DNA of 61,939 nucleotides from Spirochaetaceae bacterium. Lineage in GTDB: Bacteria > Spirochaetota > Spirochaetia > Treponematales > Treponemataceae. Shown piece by piece: positions 15,109 through 22,607 of the stretch. The translations under genes and the position numbers were made by a program. Where the stretch lies: the NCBI GenBank assembly GCA_017622135.1, contig JAGARR010000017.1, forward strand, positions 1-61,939, read 5' to 3'. Numbering within the stretch: position 1 is the stretch's first letter; the number at the start of each line of letters is the position of its first letter. Under the pieces are notes generated by a model, which searched no databases, was not told the origin of the DNA, and was given only the letters and a program-made list of their open reading frames with translations.

Positions 15109-16653
15109 ATGAAAGATAGCAGCATTTTGACAAATGAAAAATTAGAAAAACTCTTAAATGATGGCGAAGGCTTTACCATTGAATTCAAAAAATGTAAAGA
15201 TACTCTGCCAGCTTCTGTTTTTGAAACTGTCTGTTCATTTTCCAATCGTTACGGTGGTTTTATTCTGCTTGGCGTTGATGATTCTGGAAAAGTTTTGGGT
15301 GTAGAACCGAGTGCCGTTCAAAAAATCAAAAAAGACTTTATAAATACACTCAACAATCCGAATAAAATCCGTCCGTCGCTTTTTCTCAACCTTGAAGAAT
15401 ACGAGTATGAAGAGAAAAGGATTCTTTGGGTTTATGTGCCTGTCAATTCCGATGTTGAATTCTGTGACGGAAAAGTTTTTGACCGAAACGGGGAAGCTGA
15501 CCAGGATATAACAAAGTCTGTTGATTTGGTGGCTAATCTTTACAACAGAAAGTCACATGATTTTTATGAGCGGACACTTTTTCCGTATGCAACACTCGAC
15601 CACCTGCGGCTTGATTTGATTCCAAAAGTCAAACAGCTGGTTCAGATTAGGAATATCCTGCATCCGTGGAAAGACATGGATGCGATGGAGATTTTCAAAA
15701 GTGCGGGACTATACGAGGACAATCTCATTACAGGAAAAAAAGGTTTTAACCTTGCGGCAATTCTTTTGTTTGGAAAGGACACTGCAATTCAGTCCTGTCT
15801 TCCTGCGTATAAAACGGATGGGATTTTCCGTGACAAGAATCCAGACCGCTACGATGACCGTTTGATTGTAGAAACAAATCTGATTGAAAGCTACGAGAGA
15901 CTGATGGGCTTTGTTCAAAAGCATACGGACGACCGCTTTTTCTTGATTGACAATCTGGCAACTAGTGTACGCGACAAAATTGCCCGTGAAGTTGTTGTCA
16001 ATACGCTTGTTCACCGTGAGTATTCAAGTGCATATCCTGCAAAGCTGATTATTACAAGAGACAAGCTTTATACAGAGAACTGGAACCGCTCTACAAAGTT
16101 CGGTCGGCTTACCCCTGATAATTTTACGCCGTATCCGAAGAATCCTATCATCGCAAAATTTTTCATGGAGCTTGGAATGGCGGACACGCTAGGTTCCGGT
16201 GTAAGAAATCTGTACAAATTCTCAAAAATCTATTCTGGTACTGAACCTATTTTGGAAGAAGGCGATGTTTTTAAGACAACTGTTCTGCTTGATGATGTGC
16301 AGAAGAGAAAAAATCGAGAAGTAGATGGCGAAATAAATGGAGATACGTTTACAGAAAATACAGAAACTTCACAGAAAATCATAAAAACTGTGGAGAAAAA
16401 CTGTGGAGAAAACCCTAATACTGTGGAGAAAAACTGTGGAGAAAGTTCTGACACTGTGAAGAAGCTTCTTTCTGCTATGTGCGAAAATCCTTTTGTTACA
16501 CAACAACAGTTGATGCAAATTACAGGATTGTCAAGGCGCGGTGTTGAGTGGCAATTGAAACATTTAAAGGAAAAGAACATAATTCGCCGTGTGGGAGCAG
16601 ACAAGGGCGGTCATTGGGAAATAATACAGGCTACAGAGAACGGAGATAAATAA
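15109..16653 (+). CDS. AlbA_2/Schlafen-like ATP-binding protein with C-terminal winged helix (514 aa)
   Basis: The N-terminal ~130 residues form the AlbA_2 (Schlafen AlbA) module: GEGFTIEFKKCKDTLPASVF, CSFSNRYGGFILLGVDDSGK. A helical middle and the HATPase-like C-terminal part (VVNTLVHREYS, GSGVRNLYKF, FKTTVLL) are standard for this regulator/nuclease-like family. A linker with two 25-bp direct repeats (33-bp period, 16387-16444; VEKNCGEN) leads to a winged helix (TQQQLMQITGLSRRGVEWQL). Families like this sit in restriction and phage-defence loci as nucleic-acid sensors or RNases. Shine-Dalgarno AGGAG precedes the ATG. Same strand as, and 7 bp after, the helicase gene. Confidence 0.8.
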   Translation: MKDSSILTNEKLEKLLNDGEGFTIEFKKCKDTLPASVFETVCSFSNRYGGFILLGVDDSGKVLGVEPSAVQKIKKDFINTLNNPNKIRPSLFLNLEEYEYEEKRILWVYVPVNSDVEFCDGKVFDRNGEADQDITKSVDLVANLYNRKSHDFYERTLFPYATLDHLRLDLIPKVKQLVQIRNILHPWKDMDAMEIFKSAGLYEDNLITGKKGFNLAAILLFGKDTAIQSCLPAYKTDGIFRDKNPDRYDDRLIVETNLIESYERLMGFVQKHTDDRFFLIDNLATSVRDKIAREVVVNTLVHREYSSAYPAKLIITRDKLYTENWNRSTKFGRLTPDNFTPYPKNPIIAKFFMELGMADTLGSGVRNLYKFSKIYSGTEPILEEGDVFKTTVLLDDVQKRKNREVDGEINGDTFTENTETSQKIIKTVEKNCGENPNTVEKNCGESSDTVKKLLSAMCENPFVTQQQLMQITGLSRRGVEWQLKHLKEKNIIRRVGADKGGHWEIIQATENGDK

Positions 16654-16654
16654 A

Positions 16655-17356
16655 ATGGCAAAGAATACTGATGAAAAGTTGAACATTCAAGAAGCAATTA
16701 CGGCATTTGTAAAAGACGATATTTCAAAAGCTGGAATAAATCTTTTTACTGTTTTGGGGTATGATACGAGTCTACAGGCTCCGCTGGATGATAAAACCTA
16801 TGAAGAGTTCAAAGGGAATTACATTGAAAATTCTCCTAATGCCGAAAGGTTTAGTGAAGATAAGGCTATGACTAATGAATGGAAATCAATCGACATACTT
16901 TTTCAGCTCACTGACAATTCATTTTCAGGTCAATTACAGCTTTTTGATTCTAAACTTGACCCACTAAATCCTCAGTCATATTTATGTTTTGCTATAGAAT
17001 TACACGGAAATGAATACACCAAATCTCAAATTGCCAATATAACCCGTGAAGTGAATAAATTATTTCCAATTCCAATTTTTATTGTTTTCAAATATGGAGA
17101 ATATCTTACTCTTGCAATTATCAATCGACGTGTAAATAAACGAGACAATAATAAAGATGTACTTGAAAAAGTAACCTTAATTAAAGACATTATTTTTGCA
17201 AAGCCTCATAGAGCACATGTAGAGTATAATGAGCTACTTTGTCAACACAAAAAAATCCACAGGTTTAAGGTGTATAAGTTATACAGCCTGTTTGTATTCC
17301 AGCTCTTGTACTGGGAACTCTTATGCAGGTGGCCTGCACCTGAGAAGTTTTGTTGA
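16655..17356 (+). pseudogene. truncated Eco57I-like restriction-methylase (N-terminal part)
   Basis: Residues 1-189 match the N-terminal part of large Eco57I-type restriction-modification methylases found beside PLD-helicases: IDILFQLTDNSFSGQLQLFD, SYLCFAIELHGNEYTKSQIA, TREVNKLFPIPIFIVFKYGE, LTLAIINRRVNKRDNNKDVL, EKVTLIKDI. At 17224 the frame enters the 75-bp repeat and runs on as unrelated residues to a stop at 17354. The SAM-binding (FxGxG) and NPPY methylase motifs are all missing, so no methylation is possible. Two separate stumps of methylase 3' ends occur downstream (17585-17675 and 18364-18495). In related loci this enzyme would be over 1000 aa. Confidence 0.7.
17224..17298. repeat. 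75-bp dispersed repeat, copy 2
   Basis: Identical by eye to 3325-3399 and in the same orientation. It interrupts the methylase gene. As in copy 1, the base composition changes to core-like directly to the right. The palindrome TGTATAAGTTATACA is at 17271-17285. Confidence 0.85.
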
Positions 17357-17388
17357 AATCGTGGTATAATGGGAGGTAGAGGTGCAAG

Positions 17389-17586
17389 ATGTCAGAAGTA
17401 GCCTTTGCAGATTTTACCGAGCAAGCTCTTTCCCTGTCTTACGAACAGACAATCGACTTGATGGGCAAGCTGCTGGAGTCCTTGAAGACAAAGCGGCGGG
17501 AGGAAGCGTATGGCGACATGGAAAAGGTCATTGCCCAAAGCTCAATGAATTCCATGTGGGAGGAATTGAAGGATGACTCATGGTGA
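17389..17586 (+). CDS. orphan antitoxin-like protein (65 aa)
   Basis: The product begins MSEVAFADFTEQALSLSYEQ, continues LMGKLLESLKTKR and ends SMNSMWEELKDDSW. The ALSLSYEQ...LLxSL start and the WEELKDDSW end are typical of small addiction-module antitoxins that pair with RelE/ParE-type toxins. A TATAAT box (17366-17371) and GGGAGG Shine-Dalgarno precede it. No toxin gene follows: its 3' end meets a remnant of a methylase C-terminus (17585-17675). It therefore looks like an antitoxin whose toxin was lost, or a solitary antitoxin. Confidence 0.6.
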   Translation: MSEVAFADFTEQALSLSYEQTIDLMGKLLESLKTKRREEAYGDMEKVIAQSSMNSMWEELKDDSW

Positions 17587-17675
17587 GATTTGGACAAGCG
17601 GCTGTACAGGCTGTGGGTGGCTTGAGTGAAGAAGAAGTGGCTTTTGTTGAGAAGCTGATTAAGCCCAAGGGGTAA
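17585..17675 (+). pseudogene. methylase 3'-end remnant A (frameshifted)
   Basis: In two frames this reads DLDKRLYRLW, then GLSEEEVAFVEKLIKPKG and a stop. It aligns with the C-terminus of Eco57I-type methylases and with remnant B (EIDQQLYKKYGLSQEEVSFI). One base is lost or gained near 17617. Confidence 0.6.
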
Positions 17676-17684
17676 ACTACTGCA

Positions 17685-17698
17685 ATTTTTGCAAAAAT
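17685..17698. promoter_or_regulatory. palindrome ATTTTTGCAAAAAT before vapBC
   Basis: A perfect 14-bp palindrome 35 bp before the vapB start. The same sequence (with one extra T) precedes the UPF0175 genes at 19401-19415, and a degenerate form lies at 18505-18519. It is a candidate autoregulatory operator or UP element shared by the three modules. Confidence 0.5.
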
Positions 17699-17732
17699 AT
17701 TGTAAATAGCTTGAAAACGGAGGTGAAATATA

Positions 17733-17975
17733 ATGACTGTGATAAAAGCATATTATGACGGAAAAAACTTTATTCCTTTGCAGCATTTTAACTTTAAGCC
17801 GCGTCAGCAAGTTTTGATTGTAGTGGACGAAAACGAAGATGACGAAACTCCTGCACAAAAGTTCTTAAAACTTTCATGGGCAGGTAATGAAAGTGCAGAT
17901 GAAATTTTGTCAGAAATAGGAAAAGAACGTGTCAATTCAAGTCGTTTTGGAGAAAATAGTGCATTATTTGATTGA
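17733..17975 (+). CDS. VapB-like antitoxin (80 aa)
   Basis: The N-terminal half TVIKAYYDGKNFIPLQHFNF matches the short beta-strand antitoxins (AF2212/DUF104-like) that pair with PIN toxins. The C-terminal half is acidic and flexible, as expected for a segment that wraps the toxin. GGAGG lies 6 nt before ATG 17733. Its last 17 bp overlap the toxin gene start, the usual coupling in vapBC operons. Confidence 0.75.
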   Translation: MTVIKAYYDGKNFIPLQHFNFKPRQQVLIVVDENEDDETPAQKFLKLSWAGNESADEILSEIGKERVNSSRFGENSALFD

Positions 17976-18354
17976 CACAAATATTATAATTTATCGCCTA
18001 AAAAATTTGGGGAATGTTAACGCAAATTTTCTAAAAAACAAAGATAAGCACATGTCTTTGTCTGGTATTTCTTATGGAGAACTTGTTTTTGGTGCAAAAA
18101 AATCAAAAGCAGTAGAAAAAAACATGGAAACGGTTAATGCAATAAAATCAATTTTCCCTTTACTTGAAATAACTTCTGAGATTATGAATATTTTTGGAGA
18201 AATTAAAGCGTATACTCAAAAAATTGGAAAAACAATAGATGATATGGATTTGTTGATTGCAGCAACCGCCATTACAAATAACTTTACTTTGGTTACCCAT
18301 AACATGAAACATTTCGAAAACATTCCTAATTTAAAAGTTGAAGATTGGTTTTGA
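17959..18354 (+). CDS. VapC-type PIN-domain toxin (131 aa)
   Basis: A PIN-domain ribonuclease. The start GTG 17959 gives (V)HYLIDTNIIIYRL with the first catalytic Asp; GGAG is 7 nt upstream. SGISYGELVFGA supplies the conserved Glu, and IDDMDLLIAATAITNNFTLV gives the next acidic residues followed by THN. Length is typical. VapC toxins cleave tRNA or rRNA until neutralised by VapB. All acidic ligands are present, so activity is expected. A methylase remnant follows its stop after 9 bp. Confidence 0.85.
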   Translation: MHYLIDTNIIIYRLKNLGNVNANFLKNKDKHMSLSGISYGELVFGAKKSKAVEKNMETVNAIKSIFPLLEITSEIMNIFGEIKAYTQKIGKTIDDMDLLIAATAITNNFTLVTHNMKHFENIPNLKVEDWF

Positions 18355-18363
18355 GTTTTCCAA

Positions 18364-18495
18364 GACTTCACCACAAACAGCGATATTGATTGGAGCAAAA
18401 GTGTTGCGGAGATTGACCAGCAATTGTACAAGAAATACGGCTTGAGCCAAGAAGAAGTGTCATTTATCGAGAAGATGATAAAGCCCATGGAGTGA
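18364..18495 (+). pseudogene. methylase 3'-end remnant B
   Basis: The frame reads DFTTNSDIDWSKSVAEIDQQ, LYKKYGLSQEEVSFIEKM, IKPME and stop: the last 43 residues of an Eco57I-type methylase. It is probably the original 3' end of the gene broken at 17224, now separated from its 5' part by 1.1 kb containing an antitoxin, remnant A and vapBC. Confidence 0.65.
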
Positions 18496-18504
18496 TGGCA
18501 CTGC

Positions 18505-18529
18505 ATTTTTTTCAAAAATGGAGTATAAT
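18505..18529 (+). promoter_or_regulatory. promoter of UPF0175/PIN module 1
   Basis: A/T dyad ATTTTTTTCAAAAAT overlapping CAAAAATGGAGTATAAT, with -10 TATAAT at 18524-18529. It is preceded by the methylase stop and GATGG-CACTGCA, a segment repeated at 19389-19401. Confidence 0.55.
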
Positions 18530-18550
18530 AAAAACGATGGAGGTGAGACT

Positions 18551-18832
18551 ATGACCATGCAGGCTGTGTCTATAAAAATCCCTGATACAATCGCAGAGTA
18601 CACCCTTGTTGAAGATGAACATGATGCACTGACACGAAATGCAATGATTCTTTTCCCTTATATAAAAAAAGAAGTGCTTTCTCATGGAAAAGCTGCTGGG
18701 CTATTAGGTATTCATAAAATGGATTTAATTGCTTTATACAGCGATTTGGGAATTCCTTATTTAGATCAAACAATAGAAGAGCTTGAAAGCGATGTGGCTG
18801 TTCTAAGAAAGCTGAGGAATAAAACCGGATGA
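18551..18832 (+). CDS. UPF0175-family antitoxin (93 aa)
   Basis: The product begins MTMQAVSIKIPDTIAEYTLV and carries the family core SHGKAAGLLGIHKMDLIALY with DLGIPYLD, a helix-turn-helix-like region. UPF0175 proteins are antitoxins of DUF3368 PIN toxins. GGAGG lies 7 nt before ATG 18551; an ATG at 18518 is inside the promoter. The stop overlaps the toxin ATG (ATGA). Confidence 0.8.
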   Translation: MTMQAVSIKIPDTIAEYTLVEDEHDALTRNAMILFPYIKKEVLSHGKAAGLLGIHKMDLIALYSDLGIPYLDQTIEELESDVAVLRKLRNKTG

Positions 18833-19329
18833 TAGTAATTTCTGATACAACTCCCGTTATATCACTGATAAAAATCAGTCGCCTTGATTTGCTTGAAAAA
18901 TTATTTGGTGAAGTTCTTGTTCCTGAAACGGTTTTGCGTGAATTGACTACCAATACAGCATTTAAAAAAGAAGCGGAGATTGTACAGTCTTCGAGTTTTA
19001 TAAAAACCTCATCAATCCAAAATAGAAAATCACTTGAAATATTGCGAGCTGCAAGTGGCTTGGACGATGGAGAAAGCGAGGCTATTATTTTAGCTGATGA
19101 GTTGCAATCTGATGTTCTTATCATTGATGAAAGAAGGGGACGAAAAGTCGCACAAAATCTCGGTCTTACCATCACCGGTACGGTCGGAATACTGGTTCAG
19201 GCACATTCTGAGAATATGATTTCTGAGGAAGAGGTGAAGATTTGTTTTGAGTATTTAAAGAACAGTGGCATACGTTTGAGTGATTCTCTTATTCAAGACG
19301 CATTGTCTATTATGCAAAAAAGAAGATGA
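18829..19329 (+). CDS. DUF3368-type PIN-domain toxin (166 aa)
   Basis: The N-terminus MIVISDTTPVISLIKISRLD holds the first catalytic Asp of this PIN subgroup. GLDDGESEAIILADEL gives the Glu/Asp pair and VLIIDERRGRKVAQNLGL the last acidic residue with the family GRK motif. The C-terminal IRLSDSLIQDALSIM is also typical. Length and motifs are complete, so a working RNase toxin is expected. Coupled to the UPF0175 antitoxin by ATGA overlap. Confidence 0.85.
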   Translation: MIVISDTTPVISLIKISRLDLLEKLFGEVLVPETVLRELTTNTAFKKEAEIVQSSSFIKTSSIQNRKSLEILRAASGLDDGESEAIILADELQSDVLIIDERRGRKVAQNLGLTITGTVGILVQAHSENMISEEEVKICFEYLKNSGIRLSDSLIQDALSIMQKRR

Positions 19330-19400
19330 GTAAGCCCAAGTCGTCCCTTCGCCAGTCCCAGCTACCGTGGGGCTGGGCGACGGTGGAGTGATGGGACTGC

Positions 19401-19425
19401 ATTTTTTGCAAAAATGTAGTATCCT
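19401..19425 (+). promoter_or_regulatory. promoter of UPF0175/PIN module 2
   Basis: Palindrome ATTTTTTGCAAAAAT (19401-19415) running into CAAAAATGTAGTATCCT (-10 TATCCT 19420-19425). Just upstream (19340-19384) is a G+C-rich hairpin, CCCAGC...GGGCTGGG, and a fragment GGTGGAGTGATGG matching the remnant B end. Confidence 0.55.
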
Positions 19426-19454
19426 ATAGATGCCTGAGCATGGAGGTGAAGAAG

Positions 19455-19751
19455 ATGGAATATGCGGAAATTCAGGTGAAAGTTCCCAAAGGAATGCAGA
19501 TATTTTTTTCTGATGATTACGTAATCGGAACAGATGATGAACTGAAACGAAACGCCCTGTTACTGTATCCCTATATTCACAATAATGTAATTTCCCACGG
19601 CAGGGCTGCGGAGATTCTCGGGATGAAAAAGCTTGATTTGATTGATTTGTATGACGAGATGGGATTCCCTTATTTTAATATGGACATCAGCGATATGTTG
19701 CAAGACATTCAGACTTTTCGCTCACTTAAAAAAGAAAAGGAAACGGTATGA
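19455..19751 (+). CDS. UPF0175-family antitoxin, second copy (98 aa)
   Basis: A paralogue of the gene at 18551: MEYAEIQVKVPKGMQIFFSD, then NNVISHGRAAEILGMKKLDL and LYDEMGFPYFN align with the first copy. GGAGG lies 8 nt before ATG 19455. It overlaps the truncated toxin start by ATGA. With the toxin cut short it is now an orphan antitoxin. Confidence 0.8.
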   Translation: MEYAEIQVKVPKGMQIFFSDDYVIGTDDELKRNALLLYPYIHNNVISHGRAAEILGMKKLDLIDLYDEMGFPYFNMDISDMLQDIQTFRSLKKEKETV

Positions 19752-19873
19752 TTGTAATTCCTGATACTACGCCCTTAATTTCTTTTCTAAAAATTAATCG
19801 CCTTGATTTATTGGAAAAACTTTTTTGTACAGTACAGATTCCAAAAGGTGTTTTTGCAGAACTTATAGCCTAA
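19748..19873 (+). pseudogene. truncated DUF3368 PIN toxin
   Basis: The frame reads MIVIPDTTPLISFLKINRLD, LLEKLF and about 15 more residues, then TAA at 19871. It aligns with the first 41 residues of the toxin at 18829, with Ser-to-Pro next to the catalytic Asp. All later acidic residues are missing, so it cannot be active. Confidence 0.8.
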
Positions 19874-20028
19874 AAGTCGAGTTTTTTGAAAATCATTCTT
19901 GAAAAATGGAACGGCTGGTATCACCGACACGAAAACACCGAGATTTTTCTGTACAGAAATATTGAAAATAATATGCCAGAGTTTTCAGTATGAAATAAGC
20001 CAGCGTGGTGCGGAACGTGCCTTCGCCG

Positions 20029-21615
20029 TCAAAACTCCTGCCGGATTTCCACCACCTGCCAGCAGCCCTTCCTGAACTCCAAGGTCAGCTGGTCACGGTG
20101 GCTTTCCACGGTGATGGTGTCAGGGCCGCTGCTGTACACCAGGTCGTAGGTGGCTACGGCCACAAGCTGCTGGCCTTCCCGGGCGGTTTCCTCCTGGGCT
20201 GATTGGATTTCCGCCCTGTCCCTCCGTTGCGGCGGGTAGCAGGGCAGGAGGGAAGCTGCATCCTCTGGAGTGGCTCCACTAATCCCAGAATGGTCTACCT
20301 GCAAATTGAACTTGTCAAGTCCATAGAGCCAGACCTCTCCCTGCTGCTGCAATTCCGGTTGTTGCCTCCATTGCTCCGGTGTCACGATGAGGGCTGTGGG
20401 ATCCATGCCTGTCCGCATCCTGTTGGCCACAAAGAAGTTTGACAGTCGATCAAGGAATTCCCTGACACCCGCCTCATTATGGCCGGTTTTGGAGACCATG
20501 GCCTTGGCCATCACCAGATTCTGTTCCTCCAGGGCAGTGTACACCACCCGGCACACTTGGCTGGGGGTAAGGCCGTAGGCCACATATTCTTGCCGCCAGT
20601 CCTTGAGTCTGATGGCTCCCACCAGAGCGGCTGCCACCAGTAGGGCTGCTCCCACCTTGATTCTGGTGCTGTGCCGTCGAGCCATTCGTTGCCCTTTCAG
20701 CTGTTTTCCTCGCCGCCTGCAAAAAGCTTCCCGCCGTTGTGCGATTTCCCTCTTCTCCTCCTGACTCAGCTCCTCCACCAGCGTTCCTGGCTCCAGCTCT
20801 CCCAGCATTCCTGCCAGCAGTAGAGGGGAACCTGTTTCCGGCGGGCTCTTTTTGAGGGATTTTTTTGTGGTGGCTACGTTTGCGGCTTCTGTTTTCCTAG
20901 AACCAAGCCGCAGGCTCCGGTTTACTGCGGCGGCCAACTGAGGATTGACTCCGGGAACCGCCAGCTCTAGGGGCAAGAAATTTTGGTCCCGGTAGTCATC
21001 AAGCCGCCGCTGTGGGTCAAGCTCTGGAAAGGGCAGCCCTTCCTCCTGGATGGGCAGGGTTCTGGCGAGAAACTGGTAGAGATAGACCGACTGGCTGAAG
21101 GCTACCGCCTCCTCACCTTCCAGTAGGGGATTGAGGTAACAGCCTGCCAGTTGGCTTTGTTCTTGAGGGAGCCTGCTCTCCACTGCCCGACGGAGCAGGG
21201 TGGGAGGGAGGAAGAGGATGCTGGGCTGGCCAGGTTCATCTCGGCCTAGGAGGATTTGTGCCGGGCCCGCAAACTGGAAGTCGGGCGTGTGTCGCAGCAC
21301 CAGCTCCATGGCTTCCAGCACCTGGGCCAGTAGTACCTGTGTCAGGGAGGCATTTGTGGAGCCGGGTTCCTGGATGTTGCCAGAAGCGTGCAGCAGCTGG
21401 TGAAGGCTGACCCCTTGGAAGCCGGGGCCAGCTATGGTGATGGAGTCTCCCTGCTGCTGCACCTCGTCAAACCTCCAGCTGGTGAGCTGCTGTCCACGGA
21501 CAAGCCATCCCTCCTCCTCCAAAAAAGAGAGGAGACGGGCCTTGGCAAAGTCACGCTGGCTCATGCCCATGTCCAGTTTAAAGTGCTCATCGGTATTGCT
21601 CAGCAAGGAGACCAT
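20029..21615 (-). CDS. single-pass membrane protein downstream of hflKC (528 aa)
   Basis: Start ATG 21615 lies 8 bp after the hflC stop; the open frame extends further upstream only as an antisense-like shadow inside hflC. Residues 1-315 are cytoplasmic by charge. They contain a weakly kinase-like succession (SLHQLL, GPAQILLGRDEP, then FSQSVYLYQFLARTLPI, which resembles the helical end of kinase lobes), but no Walker or HRD motif is seen. A Lys/Arg-rich stretch precedes one helix (KVGAALLVAAALVGAIRL, ~320-337). The C-terminal ~185 residues would be periplasmic and end in beta-strands (YDLVYSSGPDTITVESHRDQ). I do not recognise the family. Operon position suggests a link to HflKC and membrane protease control. 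Confidence 0.6.
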   Translation of the reverse strand: MVSLLSNTDEHFKLDMGMSQRDFAKARLLSFLEEEGWLVRGQQLTSWRFDEVQQQGDSITIAGPGFQGVSLHQLLHASGNIQEPGSTNASLTQVLLAQVLEAMELVLRHTPDFQFAGPAQILLGRDEPGQPSILFLPPTLLRRAVESRLPQEQSQLAGCYLNPLLEGEEAVAFSQSVYLYQFLARTLPIQEEGLPFPELDPQRRLDDYRDQNFLPLELAVPGVNPQLAAAVNRSLRLGSRKTEAANVATTKKSLKKSPPETGSPLLLAGMLGELEPGTLVEELSQEEKREIAQRREAFCRRRGKQLKGQRMARRHSTRIKVGAALLVAAALVGAIRLKDWRQEYVAYGLTPSQVCRVVYTALEEQNLVMAKAMVSKTGHNEAGVREFLDRLSNFFVANRMRTGMDPTALIVTPEQWRQQPELQQQGEVWLYGLDKFNLQVDHSGISGATPEDAASLLPCYPPQRRDRAEIQSAQEETAREGQQLVAVATYDLVYSSGPDTITVESHRDQLTLEFRKGCWQVVEIRQEF

Positions 21616-21623
21616 GATGCTTT

Positions 21624-22607
21624 CTAGCGCCTGCCGTCCGGGTCGTACAGGTAGTTGAAGTAGTCCATGTTGGTGCTGTAGGTGGCGTCGAAGTTGGGCA
21701 GGGTGGACTTGTAGGACTCCAGGCTCTTCCAGAAGGCGTAGAACGCAGGATCCTTGGCGTAGGCCTCGGCATAGATGCGGCTGGCCTCTGCGTCGGCCCG
21801 TCCCTTCTCCTCCTCGGCCTTCTTGTAGGCCTCGGACTGGATGGTGAGCTTCTCCTTCTCCAGCTTGCCCAGCCAGTCGGCCTTCTTGCCCTCTCCCAGC
21901 GAGCGGTAGGCCTGGGCCACCTGATTCCGCTCCTTGATCATGCGGTTGTACACGCTCTCGGTGAGCTCGTCGGAGTACTTGATCTGGCGGGGCACGATGT
22001 CGATGAGCTCGATGCCGTACTCGCTGATCATACTGCGGGCCTCCTGGGCCATCTCGTTGCTCAGCTGCCGCCGCCCCTTGGTCACTGACTCGGACTGGGT
22101 GCTGACGTTCACCAGGGCCTCGATCTGGGCGGTCTCCTCGTCCTCCATGGCCACCAGCGGGTTGGAGGCTGTCTGCTCGTTGATGATGTTGGAGCTGCGC
22201 ACCACCTCTGCCAGCCGGTTCTGGGTGATGACGGTGCGGGTGGCGGAGTCGATGATGTCGCTGAGGCGGTTGTTGGCTGCCTCCAGGGTCTTGAAGGACT
22301 GGTAGAACAGGCCGGGGTCGGAGATCCGCCAGCGGCTGGTGGTGTCCACGATGATGAACTGGTTCTCCTTGGTGGGAATCCGCTGGGAGTCGCCGTCCAG
22401 GGAGAGAATCAGCTTGGGGTAGGTGGTGACCACGTCCACCACGGGAATCCTGATGTACAGTCCCGCATTGGTGCGGGTGCTCACAATCTGGCCGAAGCGG
22501 GTGACCACCGCCTGGTAGCCCTCGTTCACGATGTAGAAGGGGCCCAGCATCAGGAAAATCACCAGCAGGGCCACCACAACGGCAATGCTTGTCCATGCTT
22601 TTCTCAT
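21624..22607 (-). CDS. hflC: HflC, SPFH/prohibitin-type membrane protein
   Basis: A 327-aa protein with one N-terminal membrane helix (TSIAVVVALLVIFLMLGPFY) followed by the SPFH domain (VNEGYQAVVTRFGQIV). A long charged helical part follows (YNRMIKERNQVAQAYRSLGE), ending with the alanine-rich ADAEASRIYAEAYAKDP signature of HflC. With HflK it forms the large cage around FtsH in the inner membrane that tunes degradation of membrane proteins. Its ATG overlaps the hflK stop (TAATG). No ftsH in this window. Confidence 0.93.
   Translation of the reverse strand: MRKAWTSIAVVVALLVIFLMLGPFYIVNEGYQAVVTRFGQIVSTRTNAGLYIRIPVVDVVTTYPKLILSLDGDSQRIPTKENQFIIVDTTSRWRISDPGLFYQSFKTLEAANNRLSDIIDSATRTVITQNRLAEVVRSSNIINEQTASNPLVAMEDEETAQIEALVNVSTQSESVTKGRRQLSNEMAQEARSMISEYGIELIDIVPRQIKYSDELTESVYNRMIKERNQVAQAYRSLGEGKKADWLGKLEKEKLTIQSEAYKKAEEEKGRADAEASRIYAEAYAKDPAFYAFWKSLESYKSTLPNFDATYSTNMDYFNYLYDPDGRR

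Noticed and set aside
3325..17298. Composite transposon bounded by the two 75-bp repeats
   Set aside because: The interval contains serS and other core genes with core base composition and no transposase; the repeats more likely mark separate events.
21624..22596. Long minus-strand open frame through hflC continuous with the gene at 20029
   Set aside because: It is the out-of-frame shadow of hflC: its sequence is His/Arg/Gln/Pro-rich without any domain, whereas the hflC frame has the SPFH signature.
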